NCBI GenBank assembly: GCA_039111635.1
Contig: JBCAQO010000009.1
Coordinates: forward strand, 372,001 to 436,000
Direction: 5' to 3'
Length of the DNA: 64,000 nucleotides
Source of the DNA: Heterobasidion occidentale
Taxonomy: Eukaryota; Basidiomycota; Agaricomycetes; Russulales; Bondarzewiaceae
The translations under genes and the position numbers were made by a program. Below, in pieces: positions 11,370 to 21,880 of this stretch. Position 1 is the first letter of the stretch; each line of letters starts with the position of its first letter. The notes under the pieces were generated by a model. The model had not been told where the DNA came from, made no database searches, and saw only the letters and a list, made by a program, of their open reading frames with translations.

Positions 11370-14300
11370 CTCGTCCCCAACGCCGACGCTAGCGCCCAAA
11401 CTCGACGCGCCGGACCCCGCCGGGAACACTCCCCCCGTCCTCTGCACCGGCACCGGCACCGGCACCGGCACCGCGACCCCGCGCGCGCGCAACGCCGCCT
11501 TTTCGTCCACCACGACCGCCGCCGCCGCCGCGCCGACCCCGCGCTTCTCGTCGTACGCGCCGTCGTACGCGCCGTCGTCGTCGTCGTCCTGCGCGTCCGA
11601 ATCCGAGCCGTCGTCCTGCGACTCCGAGTCTGCGCCCGAGCGGGAGGTGTCGGAGGCGGCGGGGGCCTCTTCTTCGAGGAGGGCGCCGGCGAGGCGGAGG
11701 GGGGCGTAAGTGGTGTCGAGGATCTGTGGCGGCGGAACGGGGGCGGGGCGGGGCGGGGCGGGCGAATGCCAGGCGCGAGACGCCGAGGAGAGCGCGCGTG
11801 AGATCGTGCGCGAGGCGGAAAGATCTGGAAGGAGGGAGGGAGAGAGAGGGGGGGAGAGAGGGACGCACGGCGAGGTTCTGCCCTGCGCAGACGGCCTTGA
11901 CGAGGAGGCCCTCGTGGCGCGTGTGCAGCGCGCGGCGGAGCGAGCGCGCGAGGAACGTGGAGAGCGCGGGGAGCGCCCACGTCGGCGGGACGCGCTCGAG
12001 GACCTGGTGCGCGACGGGTATCCGGAAACGTTGCCGTACGTGAGTACATCAGATTAGATACGGAGGAATGAGTCAGATGGGGCGACGCACGTCGACGACG
12101 TCAAAGTTGGCCGCTTGCGCGTTGAGCAGCGCCGCGCTCGCGCTGATGGACGCGGAGGACGTGATTGGGAGCGGGGACGCCGAAGGGCCGGTCGATGGCG
12201 AGGGCGAGGACGGCGAAGGCAGCGGTGACGCGCGGTCACGTCCCGGCGCGTCGCTGTGGTCGCCGTCATCATCGTCATCGTCAGAACAAAGATCACGCAG
12301 AGCAGCCGACAGACGCACCCGCCCATGTACACCTCCAGCAGCACCTTCAGCAGACGCCTCGTCTCCGCGGGGTCCGCCTCTCCCTCCCTCCCCGCGCCCG
12401 TCACCGCCTGCGCCGCCTTCGCTGACGCACCGCCGACACCCGCCCACGCGCCGAGCCCATGCTTGTCCGCCAGCGCGCGCGCGACGCGCGGCGGAATCGC
12501 GCTGTCCCCGGCCGTCGCACAGTACGCCTCTGCCGACGCGTGGTCCCGCACGGTGAGCGCGAGGAGCGTGAGCGCCGCGGTGTGGTTGCCGAGCTGCGGC
12601 AAGGGGGAAGAGTGTCAGAAGCGCCGGGCCGCGTTCAGCCTCGGTGTCTCGGGTCACGACGAAACGCGCGCGCGCACCTTGCCCTCGACGATCGCGACCT
12701 CGACGGCCAGCGCGCGCTCCCGTGGCACGAGGCGCGCGCGCACGGCCTGCGCATCGTATAGGCTTGAGGTCTGTAGGAAGAGCGCGGTGCGCAGGCGCGC
12801 GCGCTTCGCGGGCGAGTCGGGCGTCGTGGACGCGAAGTACGCGAGGAAGGGGGTCAGGTTCGGGGTCGGCGCCGACGCGTAGGACGCAGCTGTGGCGCAA
12901 CGAGAGTGTCAGTAGGTCGAGGCGAGCGGGCGTGGGAGGGACTACGGACATTTGGCGCGCCAGAGCTTCGAGGTGGCGTCTTCGGACAGGAAGGAGAGGA
13001 GTTGGTCGACGCAGGTGATCGCGAGTTCGGTGTGTAGTGTCCGATCCTGTGCGGGCTCTGGTGAGGACGAAAAAGAGGAACGTCAGAAGCCAGGGACGCA
13101 CCGTGCTTCGCTTCTGTAACACCAGATGCTCGAGGAATTGCGTGCCAGCTTCCGGATTTGCGTCCCGGATCTGCTGCAGCATCGCGAGGTCGTCTTCGGC
13201 TCTATTAGCACGCTTCGTTGAGCCTTGTGAGGTGAGCAACTGCTCGAGGTATTAGTTATTCATAGGTGTATTGGTGGACATTGAGAGTCGCAAACCTTGA
13301 GAGCGCGCTCCGGGTCTTTTCTTGTGAGCCAGATGCCCCACTGCTGCGTGAGTTGACGATTCCGCCTCTCGGTGAGGAGCGCAAACATGTCTGATAGTGG
13401 ATCTGGGATGTCCGCGTCCGTCCATTCGCCGTCGGCCAGTCTGATGTCGATCGTGAGTAGAATTCCGATGATTTCATCAAGCACGCACTTGGACCACGCT
13501 TCAAGCAGCTTCGCGTCGTCTCCACGTTTCGCGTAGATTTTGCAGAGCGCGTTGTATTGCCCCGTCAACCGGAAGACGGGCTCCAGCTCGGGAAGGACGA
13601 GATGTGTTGAATCGTCGAGGAGCGCATACAGCTCTTCGGTTTTCTCCCCGTGTGCAAACAGCTTCGCGAGTACAGTGTCGACAGTCTGCTCTCAAAAGCC
13701 ATCATTGTGTTAGCACCGCGATGAATGTGAACGACCTGGACAGAGAGGCACTCACTGCGTGCGCCTCAGGAGTGCCCGAGTCCCCACGTATCCGCCGCCA
13801 TTTCCTCAGAAACGTCTCGAGCATCTCACGAGCCTCGATGCCGAGTATCCGCCTCAGCTCGGCGGTGGGCGGCGCGGATCGCGTATTGGGCGCGAGGTGC
13901 GGGGAGTAGTTCCTGACTAGGTTCGCGGCAACTAGATCAGTCCAAGGAGGGCGGGGCGTGACGAAGGATGCCAGTGTTCGCAAGCAGGGACACGAGGGTA
14001 TCAACCGGAAACATGTAAAGAGTCGTCGGTGAATTTGGACAGACGGATGGAGGGGCGTGGGACACGGCATTGAACAGGCAACACTGAGAGAGGGACGCAC
14101 TTATATCGTCGACCGAGTCGTAGGGCGGCATGCAATCCGCCACGCCGGCGAACATGTCGACCTCGAGGACGGAGGAGAGCAGGGAGCCGCGGAGGTCGGG
14201 GAAGTAGGATACGAGGGCGCTCGGGTCGAGGTTGCCTTCGAAGAAATCGTATCCCGCGTCTTCAAAGCGCGTCTCAGACATCAGCTGGAAGCCCAACCGC

Positions 14301-16324
14301 TGGTAGACGTAGCGGAGCTCATCTGCCTAGAAAGCATCGCACCTTCGGGGGGTTCATGCTCGAGCGGAACGGCCACACACGCACCTCGTCCTCGTCCACC
14401 GTCAGCTTGCCCTGCAGCTTCTTCCGCTGCTGATCAGCGAGTTCCACAACATCGTCGAGTCTATGGCTCTCTAACAAGGACTCGGCTTGTGAGATGAGTG
14501 TCGCAGGAAGAAGTGAATGTAGTGAATTGATGCCCAGGATCAGCACGCTCGAACGAGGAAACGTAGAGCGCCGTGCCATAGAAGAGACGTCGCGATTGTC
14601 TCCCTTCCAGTATTATATAGACAACACAAGAATTCTAACGGGACAGCAGATTTTGTGGAAATACAGAAGTCAAGCTCGCAGCAAGGTGGGAGATGTGTAA
14701 AGCGTGAGAAAATCTGCTAAATGATCATACATCATGCATCATGTCTCGACAGGTGGTACCTCTATCTCCTGTCCGTTGTCCTCCAAATCCTCCAGCCGTT
14801 TCTCTAGTGTCTCGAGATCCTCTTGCACAACGACTCTCTCAACGAACTTGGGGCGTCCTTGCAGTTTCACCTTCTTCATGCGCAGTTTCTCAGACTGCTC
14901 TTGCGATGGCACGAGGAACCCATTGAGGCTAACGGTGAGCGTGCGGCGTTCTTGTGCAAGAAAAGCTGTCGGTGATGCGGAGGGCAATGGAAGTGGAGGA
15001 GCTGGGATAACTTGTACGATTGTCTGTGTGTCTAGGTTGTGGACTTCGATGGTCTGATTTGGGAGTAGAGTCGTGATGTATGGGTAATCAAGGCCTTGCA
15101 AACGACTTCGAGTCAGCGGCCTCCTTCAAAACAATACGAGACAACAAGAGTACGCACAAAGTGCGATCGGATGACTTGGCCATTCAAGCGTCCCGCGCAC
15201 CGGATCACCATCCCCAGTGATGAACAAGCCCATTGTGCTGGCACCGTTCCATGACAATATGAGAAACTCGTTCTCTGCGATCACGGCGATCACTGGGCGG
15301 ATGCGGGGTCCACCCGAGTCTCCAGCCTGGTTTATTGGCATTACAGGTGTTTGTATAGCTTGATCGAGGTCGACCATCGAATAATTCTCGCGGTCAGCGA
15401 TGCACAGTCGACGACCGGAACGCTTTGCGAAAAAGGCACCACGGAGCGGGATAGACTGGCACTCTCGATGTTAGTGCATATTGCGGCAAAACGATTTTTA
15501 TGTGATTTAACACACCTTCTCGATGTACAGGCGTTCCCGTAACCCACAAAGCATGATGCTGTCCCGCTTGATGACACAAAATTCAACCTGTTCCGCCTGC
15601 AGTGGCGGATCTGTGAGAGGCGGCGCTGAAAGCTGCAACTGCTGATGATCGACTGCCAACGCGACCACGTTGCGTATGGGCTTGATAGGCACGGCATCGA
15701 GTGAAGGAAGTGTGTAGAAATGAATCTGATGGTCTTCAAACATTCGTATCAAGGGTAATATTGAGATTTTGGCAACATGCATGCACGAGAACACATACCG
15801 GACAGTATGAACGCGCGGCTTATACTGGGCGCAAGCACGATCTCATCGACAGGCTTGTCGTTTGGCAAACTCTGGCGGGAGAGAAGGCTGTAGGATTCAG
15901 GCTACCGACCATGTGAGCGAGATAACTTGAAGTGGGGCCAGGCTGAAGCACCTCTTCTGGTCCATTGGCCTGCAGAGCAAACCGTAGCAGTTCGCCATTG
16001 GAGCAGCCGACATATATTTCAGAGCCTGGGTCAACATCAGTCTTGAGACTTAATCAGAAAGTTTTGTCACATTGGGGAACGCGCCATCGCGAGATCCATA
16101 GTACTCTGAACACCGAAAGACATACCTAGAGCCTGGGCACACTTCACATCCACAGTCGGAATCCCTTCGGATGAGTTATAGCCTATAAACCAGCGCTATT
16201 ATTTCTCTATGTCTACCACAATAGACGTGAAGAGAAGCAGACCATAAGAGTCGACGACGGTGTCTATGAGGGGTTGAACTTGATAAGGTGGAACATCAAC
16301 TGGTTTTGTCGGTGCGGAGGTCAT
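11298..16324 (-). CDS. TGFBRAP1/Vps3-like (Vps39 family) endosomal tethering subunit
   Basis: A long multi-exon gene starting MTSAPTKPVDVPPYQVQPL. The N-terminal CNH/beta-propeller region shows SEIYVGCSNGELLRFALQ, KPVDEIVLAPSISRAFIL, QIHFYTLPSLDAVP and HPIALCLDYPYITTLLPNQ. An intron between about 14762 and 14625 leads to the linker SSVLILGINSLHSLLPATL then ISQAESLLESHRLDDVVELA. The alpha-solenoid follows: YVYQRLGFQLMSETRFEDA, PDLRGSLLSSV, EHLVLQKRSTDRTLHTELA and a WALPALSTFLARSLRRALH segment that resembles human TGFBRAP1 more than VPS39. Known: this protein is the Rab5-binding end of the CORVET complex. The C-terminus is Asp-, Ala- and Gly-rich low complexity, and the Cys-rich Vps39_2 end of TGFBRAP1 is not visible. 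The 3' half lies in the GC block, the 5' half does not. Divergent with the F-box gene. Confidence 0.82.
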
Positions 16325-16582
16325 CGAGTGAGCGCGAAGGGAAAGCGTGACTTTATACTATGACATCGACCTGTGACGTCCTGTGACCCTTACATTGCCA
16401 GAGCAGCTCCCGATCGAGCTCTCTTGCATCTCTCGAGAGTCGCCATGAGTCGCTTTTACACCTTGAACTTGGACATTTACACCCAGACATTCTTGTGAGT
16501 CCACAAGTCGTATGTGATAGGGTGCCCTCGAAATACTGTGTCATATTTTGACTTCTTCACACAGCTGATTATCACGGTGTCA
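16325..16582. promoter_or_regulatory. divergent promoter, Vps3-like / F-box
   Basis: 258 bp separate the two start codons. It holds TGTGACGTCCTGTGACC (about 16371-16387), which includes a TGACGTC CRE/ATF-like core. The regulatory role is inference. Confidence 0.4.
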
Positions 16583-17899
16583 ATGGGGAACGACATTCAC
16601 GATATCTACGAACAGACGCTCCCCTCTCTGCAACTGAAACGTCAATACTCCTCCCTCAATGATATTCTTCCAGAAGATATCCTCGTTTCCATATTCCATG
16701 CCATCGCCAATCGCGAGTTTGCAGATCAGGCACACGCGTCAGACTGGGAGCGCCAACGCCACCAGTTCCTGTGCACAATGGACTTGATCCAGATCACCCA
16801 CGTTTGCCGGCGCTGGCGCTATGTCTCCGTGAACGATCCCAGACTATGGTCGCACATTCTTTGGAAGCGACCGAAGTGGTCCGCAGAGATGCTACTCCGC
16901 TGCAAAGAATTGCCCATTACCATCGATCAGACTATCGACAATCATCCGTCAATTGCAGACATGCGCGAGATCTTGTCTTATCTGCCTCGCACGAGGGCGC
17001 TTCGTCTCAGCGGGCGTCAGAATGTCTGCAGAGCGTTTGGCAGAGAGCTCTCACAGCCTGCGCCGATGTTGCAATCAGCGACACTCATTGGCTTGGAGAA
17101 GGCCTACTATTTTTGGGATGATGAATCTTCAATCGTCCCGTCTAACCTGTTCTCCGGGCATGCTCCGAACCTCCGCCGCCTCGTCATCTCTAGGTACACG
17201 TTGTCGTGGAAAGCGCCTATCATATCTGGCCTTAGGCATCTGGAGGTGCGAATGGACAATCCGTATCCCTATCGCGCGATCAGCGACTACCGGGACAGAA
17301 TCATACCGCTCACATCGACCAATGATATTCTTGATGCCTTAGAGCAGGCGCATGAACTGGAAACTCTCGTCCTCGCGTTCACCTTACCCTACATCCCCGA
17401 TAACAAACCGCTGCGTTCCATCGATCGCATCATCCGCATGCCTAGACTCTCTCGACTCATTCTACAAGGGTATATGCGCGACTGCGCGGATTTCGCGGGT
17501 CATCTCGCTATCCATCCCAACGCTCGACTGCAATATCATTGCCTGTACGCCGGAAACGGCGAAGACTCATCTGATCTCGCTTTGAGGCTATTGCAGCCTT
17601 GTCACGCTAGCATGACATCGAAGCCGATGGATGTGTTTTATGCGCATCATGAGCTTCGATTCTTCGACCTTAAAGCTGTAGAACGAATGAATCAGAGCCC
17701 CACATTCGACTTGATGCTTGATCAAGGGCCTTTGCGAGGCCCCGAATCCGAAACACGGAATGCGTGTTTATTGGCTGCGCTACAGGTTTTGCGAAGCCAA
17801 TTCGTTCGACGTGCCGAGGAACAAGTTCCTGCAATCCATGTCCCCCGTCCTTTCAACTCTGCACTTTTGACAACATACTCGACGCCTGCGATTGCTTAG
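16583..17899 (+). CDS. F-box protein
   Basis: An intronless frame of 438 residues from MGNDIHDIYEQ; upstream in-frame Met codons lie within the divergent promoter, so this start is preferred. The F-box lies at about residues 25-95 (LNDILPEDILVSIFHAI ... ITHVCRRWRYVSVNDPRLW), the usual agaricomycete form with a short insert. The rest is leucine-rich and repeat-like (LRRLVISRYTLSW, SGLRHLEVRM, LSRLILQGYM), as in the hundreds of F-box proteins of mushroom genomes. Known: the F-box binds Skp1 and makes the protein a substrate receptor of an SCF ubiquitin ligase. The substrate cannot be told from sequence. Confidence 0.85.
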   Translation: MGNDIHDIYEQTLPSLQLKRQYSSLNDILPEDILVSIFHAIANREFADQAHASDWERQRHQFLCTMDLIQITHVCRRWRYVSVNDPRLWSHILWKRPKWSAEMLLRCKELPITIDQTIDNHPSIADMREILSYLPRTRALRLSGRQNVCRAFGRELSQPAPMLQSATLIGLEKAYYFWDDESSIVPSNLFSGHAPNLRRLVISRYTLSWKAPIISGLRHLEVRMDNPYPYRAISDYRDRIIPLTSTNDILDALEQAHELETLVLAFTLPYIPDNKPLRSIDRIIRMPRLSRLILQGYMRDCADFAGHLAIHPNARLQYHCLYAGNGEDSSDLALRLLQPCHASMTSKPMDVFYAHHELRFFDLKAVERMNQSPTFDLMLDQGPLRGPESETRNACLLAALQVLRSQFVRRAEEQVPAIHVPRPFNSALLTTYSTPAIA

Positions 17900-18321
17900 A
17901 TATGGAGTGCGTAATATTTTCATGGACTGGACGAATCTGGTTGTATTCGCGGCAAATGTCATAGACTCTCCCTTTTGACTGATGTAGGTATAGCTATTTG
18001 TAGCACATTGCTTTCGTTTTGAACGTTTGGATAACGAATGCTTTGCTGTTCGACTGGGACCACTGCCGACGTGCCGCTGATTGCCGCGGAGCTTCAATAG
18101 CTTACGTCAGAATTTCATGCACAAAACTATCAGTCAGCTTTTTTTTCTCTCTTCACTACCGCGACAGATCCAAGGCCACAATGCTCGTCCCGCACAGGAC
18201 GTCGGAACGTCTGTTCTGGCTTCCATCTTTGCGAGCGGGCTAAGGTCTGAGGATATAGCTCCCTCGATCGACTCTCGCAGGGTCCGAGTCTAACGACTCG
18301 AGCAACATACAAGAAATTCGC

Positions 18322-18693
18322 TTGCTTCACCTTGTCCGAAGACATGCCATCTGTTTCTCTAGATGCGGGGGCGTCGAGGGTGGTGAATGCAGACTTGAGA
18401 TATGTTGCGGAGCTTGGGCGGTACGTTTTGTCTCATCTCTCCTCCGAGTCGTGGGTCAGTGCCCTCGATGCCCTATCGCACCTTTCGTCTGTTTCAGACG
18501 ATCAGACATCAGGCAGTGTCTGAAGTGTTGTCAACTCGCTTCATTGCGACACAGACAGGAGTATATGACTCTGGGAGAACACCACTCCGATCAGAGCCCT
18601 CCGGGAGGACACCACTCCGATGGAGAACACCACTCCAGTCTGATTGGGGAACACCACTCTCCAAGTCGAACCTCTTTCCCAGACGAGCGTTAG
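18322..18693 (+). CDS. possible small protein with GEHHS repeats
   Basis: An open frame of 123 codons ends in repeats read as GEHHSDQ, GGHHSDG, GEHHSS and GEHHSPS. The repeated core ACACCACTC starts at 18579, 18609, 18627 and 18651, with spacings 30, 18 and 24, all multiples of three, as expected for coding repeats. The rest of the frame is Cys/Arg-rich and matches nothing I know. It could equally be a non-coding repeat. Confidence 0.25.
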   Translation: MLHLVRRHAICFSRCGGVEGGECRLEICCGAWAVRFVSSLLRVVGQCPRCPIAPFVCFRRSDIRQCLKCCQLASLRHRQEYMTLGEHHSDQSPPGGHHSDGEHHSSLIGEHHSPSRTSFPDER

Positions 18694-19414
18694 CCCTTCA
18701 GTACTGAAGCTTCAGTCATGATCCGTGGCGAGAAGCGGGGGCCATAACTCACAGCCGCCGCCATGATCCAATGAGGTCAGAAGACATAACCTGTCGCTGT
18801 TGTGGCTAATGCAGGAAAGAGTGTCTGCCAACCCTGGTAGGACGTGGACCTTGTCCAGTTGCGTTTCGACAGTCATGAGTTGAAGACACTGGTGTATGAG
18901 GGGATGGGAGTTTGTGAGGTGCACATCGGTACCGTCCTTCAGTGCAATTTGTGGCTCGCGCCTTTTGTTCCCCATCAGGAAACAAAGGTGTGAAACTTGA
19001 TTCAGACTACTCTGGGTCTGTCGCCATTCAATTTTTTCCCTCCTGACCTCTTCGTGAGGTTTTCTATGTGTATGGTTCCTGCTATAAAAATGCATATCTA
19101 TATGAAGTTGTCACTGTATCTTGTATCTGCCCGAAGCTCGTCACAACAGCCACATATCACAGCAACTACATAAATGAAACAATAAGCACTGTATCTTCCA
19201 TGCCTTCATTCTCGTCGCGCCGTCCACGATACGTCTCTCGCATCCTACAGTTCACGGCCAGCTCCCCGCTAGCACCAGTTGGATGGGCTAGCGATAATGC
19301 GTGTCCAGTTGGATGGACCACGGCTTCGTGCCAGTTGGATGGGCTTCGCTCACTCCTCAGAGAAAAAGAGTCCAGTTGGATGGACAAACAGCCTCGACCT
19401 CTCGACCTCATCGC
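18694..19414. other. intergenic with a repeated 12-mer
   Basis: Downstream of cystathionine gamma-synthase (-). CCAGTTGGATGG occurs exactly at 19275, 19305, 19331 and 19372, so the copies probably lie in the 3' UTR of that gene. No gene is seen. Confidence 0.6.
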
Positions 19415-21453
19415 TTACGGGGCGATCGTCCGCTGAGCCTCTTCCGCCGCCTTCACCGCCGTCTTGAAGGCATCCAAAAGAACTTCCCGAGACTCCATTC
19501 CAACGCTCACGCGCACAAGGTCTGACGGCACGCCGAAGGACGCCGCCCATTCGAGCTCGGTGTAATGTGCCAGGATGGCATAAGGGCAAGCGAGGGTGAA
19601 ATTGGTGCCGAGGCTGGGCCCTTTGAAGCAAGGGAGATTGTCGAAGAATGCCTTCCCGGCCTGCATGGAGTGGAAGGAAAGGGAGAATAGACCCCCGTAT
19701 CCGCCCTTGCGTCCGTCGACACCTTTGATACGGCACTGGTCGTAGTTGTGTGTGGTCTGCCATTTCGGATAGTATACTTCTTTGATGGCGGGAGACGCGG
19801 ACTGCTTTGCGGCGTACAGGAGATCGCAGACGGCTTCGGCATTGGCGTCGATAACGGCGATACGACGGCCAAAATTGCGCGAGTTGCGTTCCATGAAGAT
19901 AGCGTCTTCGTCGAAATAGACGTCCTCATAGTTTTCCTGGAGATGGGCCTTGAGAGTCTCATAGTGTTTCTGAGATGGGTTCAGGACCAAACTGGAAGAT
20001 ATGTTAGCACATCTTCTGTATTTTGGAGCCACGCGGGCATACCTTCCACCCATGACATTAGAATCACCGCTGAAGACCTTCGTCAAGCTTGTCACGACGA
20101 TATCTGCATACTGCAGCACCTGGACGTTCATGAAATTGCCGATGGTCTCATCAATTATGATGAGGAAATCGTATTTGTCCGCCAATTGACGGAGGCGCGG
20201 CAAGTTCCCTGAGCGCAAGAGTGGATTCGACGGGAATTCGGTCACAAGCGCGAGGATAGGCGGCTTCGATGGATCCTGTGCCGACAGCGTCGAAAGCGTG
20301 GTCTCCAATTCATCTAAAGTCTCGTCCAAACCGTGGCCAAAGAAATAGCAACCGGGGCCCCATTTTTCCAAGGTCTTCAAGGTGTCTGTATATGGGAAGC
20401 TATTGACAATGAGCGTGGATGATGCAGGCACATGCGAAAAAAGGACACATACCCAAAACATACAGTCTTCCTCTCTCCTATCGCTCCCAATGCCAGCTGG
20501 TGTGAAGACCAGATGGCCGCCATGCCAGTAGGGTATAAGAAGACATCGTTCTCGGTAACGGGTACCCCTCGGACGCTCTGCCCGACCTCAGTCTCTGCCT
20601 CGCTATTTTCGGCGATGTTGACGAGCACACCTGCGATGCGCCGACGAAGGGCCACTTTTGCGTTCGAAGCAGACGAGACGTTGAGATTGCGTCCATAGCG
20701 CTCCTCTATGAACCTAGCCATGTCCGCATCGAGGTCGTCGCTCTTGTCGCCAAGAGTAGATGTATTTGGCCCACCACGGCTGATCGCAGTGTTCCCAGGC
20801 GGGGATCCTGCGATCCCCTTGCCCTTTGCAGCATAGTGCTTGTTCGATGTCTTTGACGGTGCGGATGCGGCGGGAGGCTGAGTCGTCGCATCGCGGGCAA
20901 GCACTGAAAGACAATGCTCAGCAAGGCGGCTGGAAATTCCGAGGCCGGTATGCTGCCAGAACTGTTTGGCGACGGAGAAGAACTCTGCTGGGAAGAGGAC
21001 AGCGTGCACGCCTGAATCTGGACCGACATCGGGGAGGCGTAGGTGGACGACACGTGCTGAGACACATCGGACGGTGAGGAACGCGCGGGCAAATTCAGCG
21101 GTGCGTGCGGAGGGAAGGAGGAGGGCATTCTCGGAGGGCGTTCCAAATTTTTGTTCACAAATCTCGCAAGCTATGCAACAGAAGAGATTGTCAGTCAATG
21201 CTTTCAGAAAGTAGAGCGTTCCAATATGACTTGCTATGTCGAGCTACATGCAAGTTGAGGAAAGGACATCGCTCACCTTCCGAATACTCAAATGGATAAA
21301 AAATCTCGGGTATCCCGTCTGCATACGACTGACGACACTTGGGTCGCCTTCTTCATATCCAACATTGTCTGCCCATGTAGGCAGCGAAACTGAGATCGCG
21401 TGCTGTGTGTAAGGTGGGACAGAGTTGCCAGTTGGGTTGTGGGGTGCAGTCAT
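19415..21453 (-). CDS. cystathionine gamma-synthase
   Basis: The frame starts MTAPHNPTGNSVPPYTQHA (a Met three codons earlier is possible) and ends EEAQRTIAP. Clear introns are 20452-20400 (CFG/FPYTD) and 20042-19992 (MGG/SLVLN). The N-terminal junction near 21280-21171 is ambiguous. Family landmarks: VFLYPTGMAAIWSSHQL, the Asp-bearing strand YDFLIIIDETIGNF, and the PLP lysine in VVTSLTKVFSGDSN. This matches the long fungal enzyme (N. crassa met-7, yeast Str2), which has an N-terminal extension compared with bacteria. It catalyses replacement of the acyl group of an activated homoserine by cysteine, giving cystathionine on the way to methionine. Residues about 150-200 are a linker rich in Ser, Pro and Gly. 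Confidence 0.92.
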
Positions 21454-21500
21454 TCTGTGCAAAAAGTAGCCGAGTTGAGAAGAGTGAGCGATGTGCGGGG

Positions 21501-21507
21501 TATATAT
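21501..21507 (-). promoter_or_regulatory. TATA-like element of cystathionine gamma-synthase
   Basis: TATATAT about 45 bp upstream of the start codon on the coding strand; close for a TATA box, so it is tentative. Confidence 0.3.
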
Positions 21508-21880
21508 GAATAATGAGCGAGATTTAGAAGAGGAATGTGGTCTGATCAGAAAATCGAAAGGCGCTGAGAGGTGGAAATTTCAGAACAGCTGGCCGTAGCT
21601 GGCCGTGGCGCGTTGACGAGTCATACGAGGGCATCTTATCTTATCTCATTGGGTTCGGTTCCATCGGCCGAAGCGCCACAGCCTGCTCAGGTCTAACAAC
21701 ACAGAACATTACATTTGGTATAATATACAGCGTACAATGCAGCTGGACAAAAACAACTATGTATACAGACTTGGATTGCTTATTTATGTTTTACAGAAAT
21801 GGGGACCAGAATCTTCATCAAACTTAGAACGACACTCACGATTGCGAACTTGAGAATGCCCGCACACCATTGCGGACTCG

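Noticed and set aside
10784..12049. 421-codon minus-strand frame, Arg/Pro-rich
   Set aside because: Overlaps the Vps3-like 3' exons in another frame; composition is that expected by chance in GC-rich DNA with few stops.
14579..16324. Reading the Vps3-like locus as two genes split near 14.7 kb
   Set aside because: A GT-AG intron joins the propeller half to the SSVLILGINSLHSLLPATL linker, and the family has both halves in one protein.
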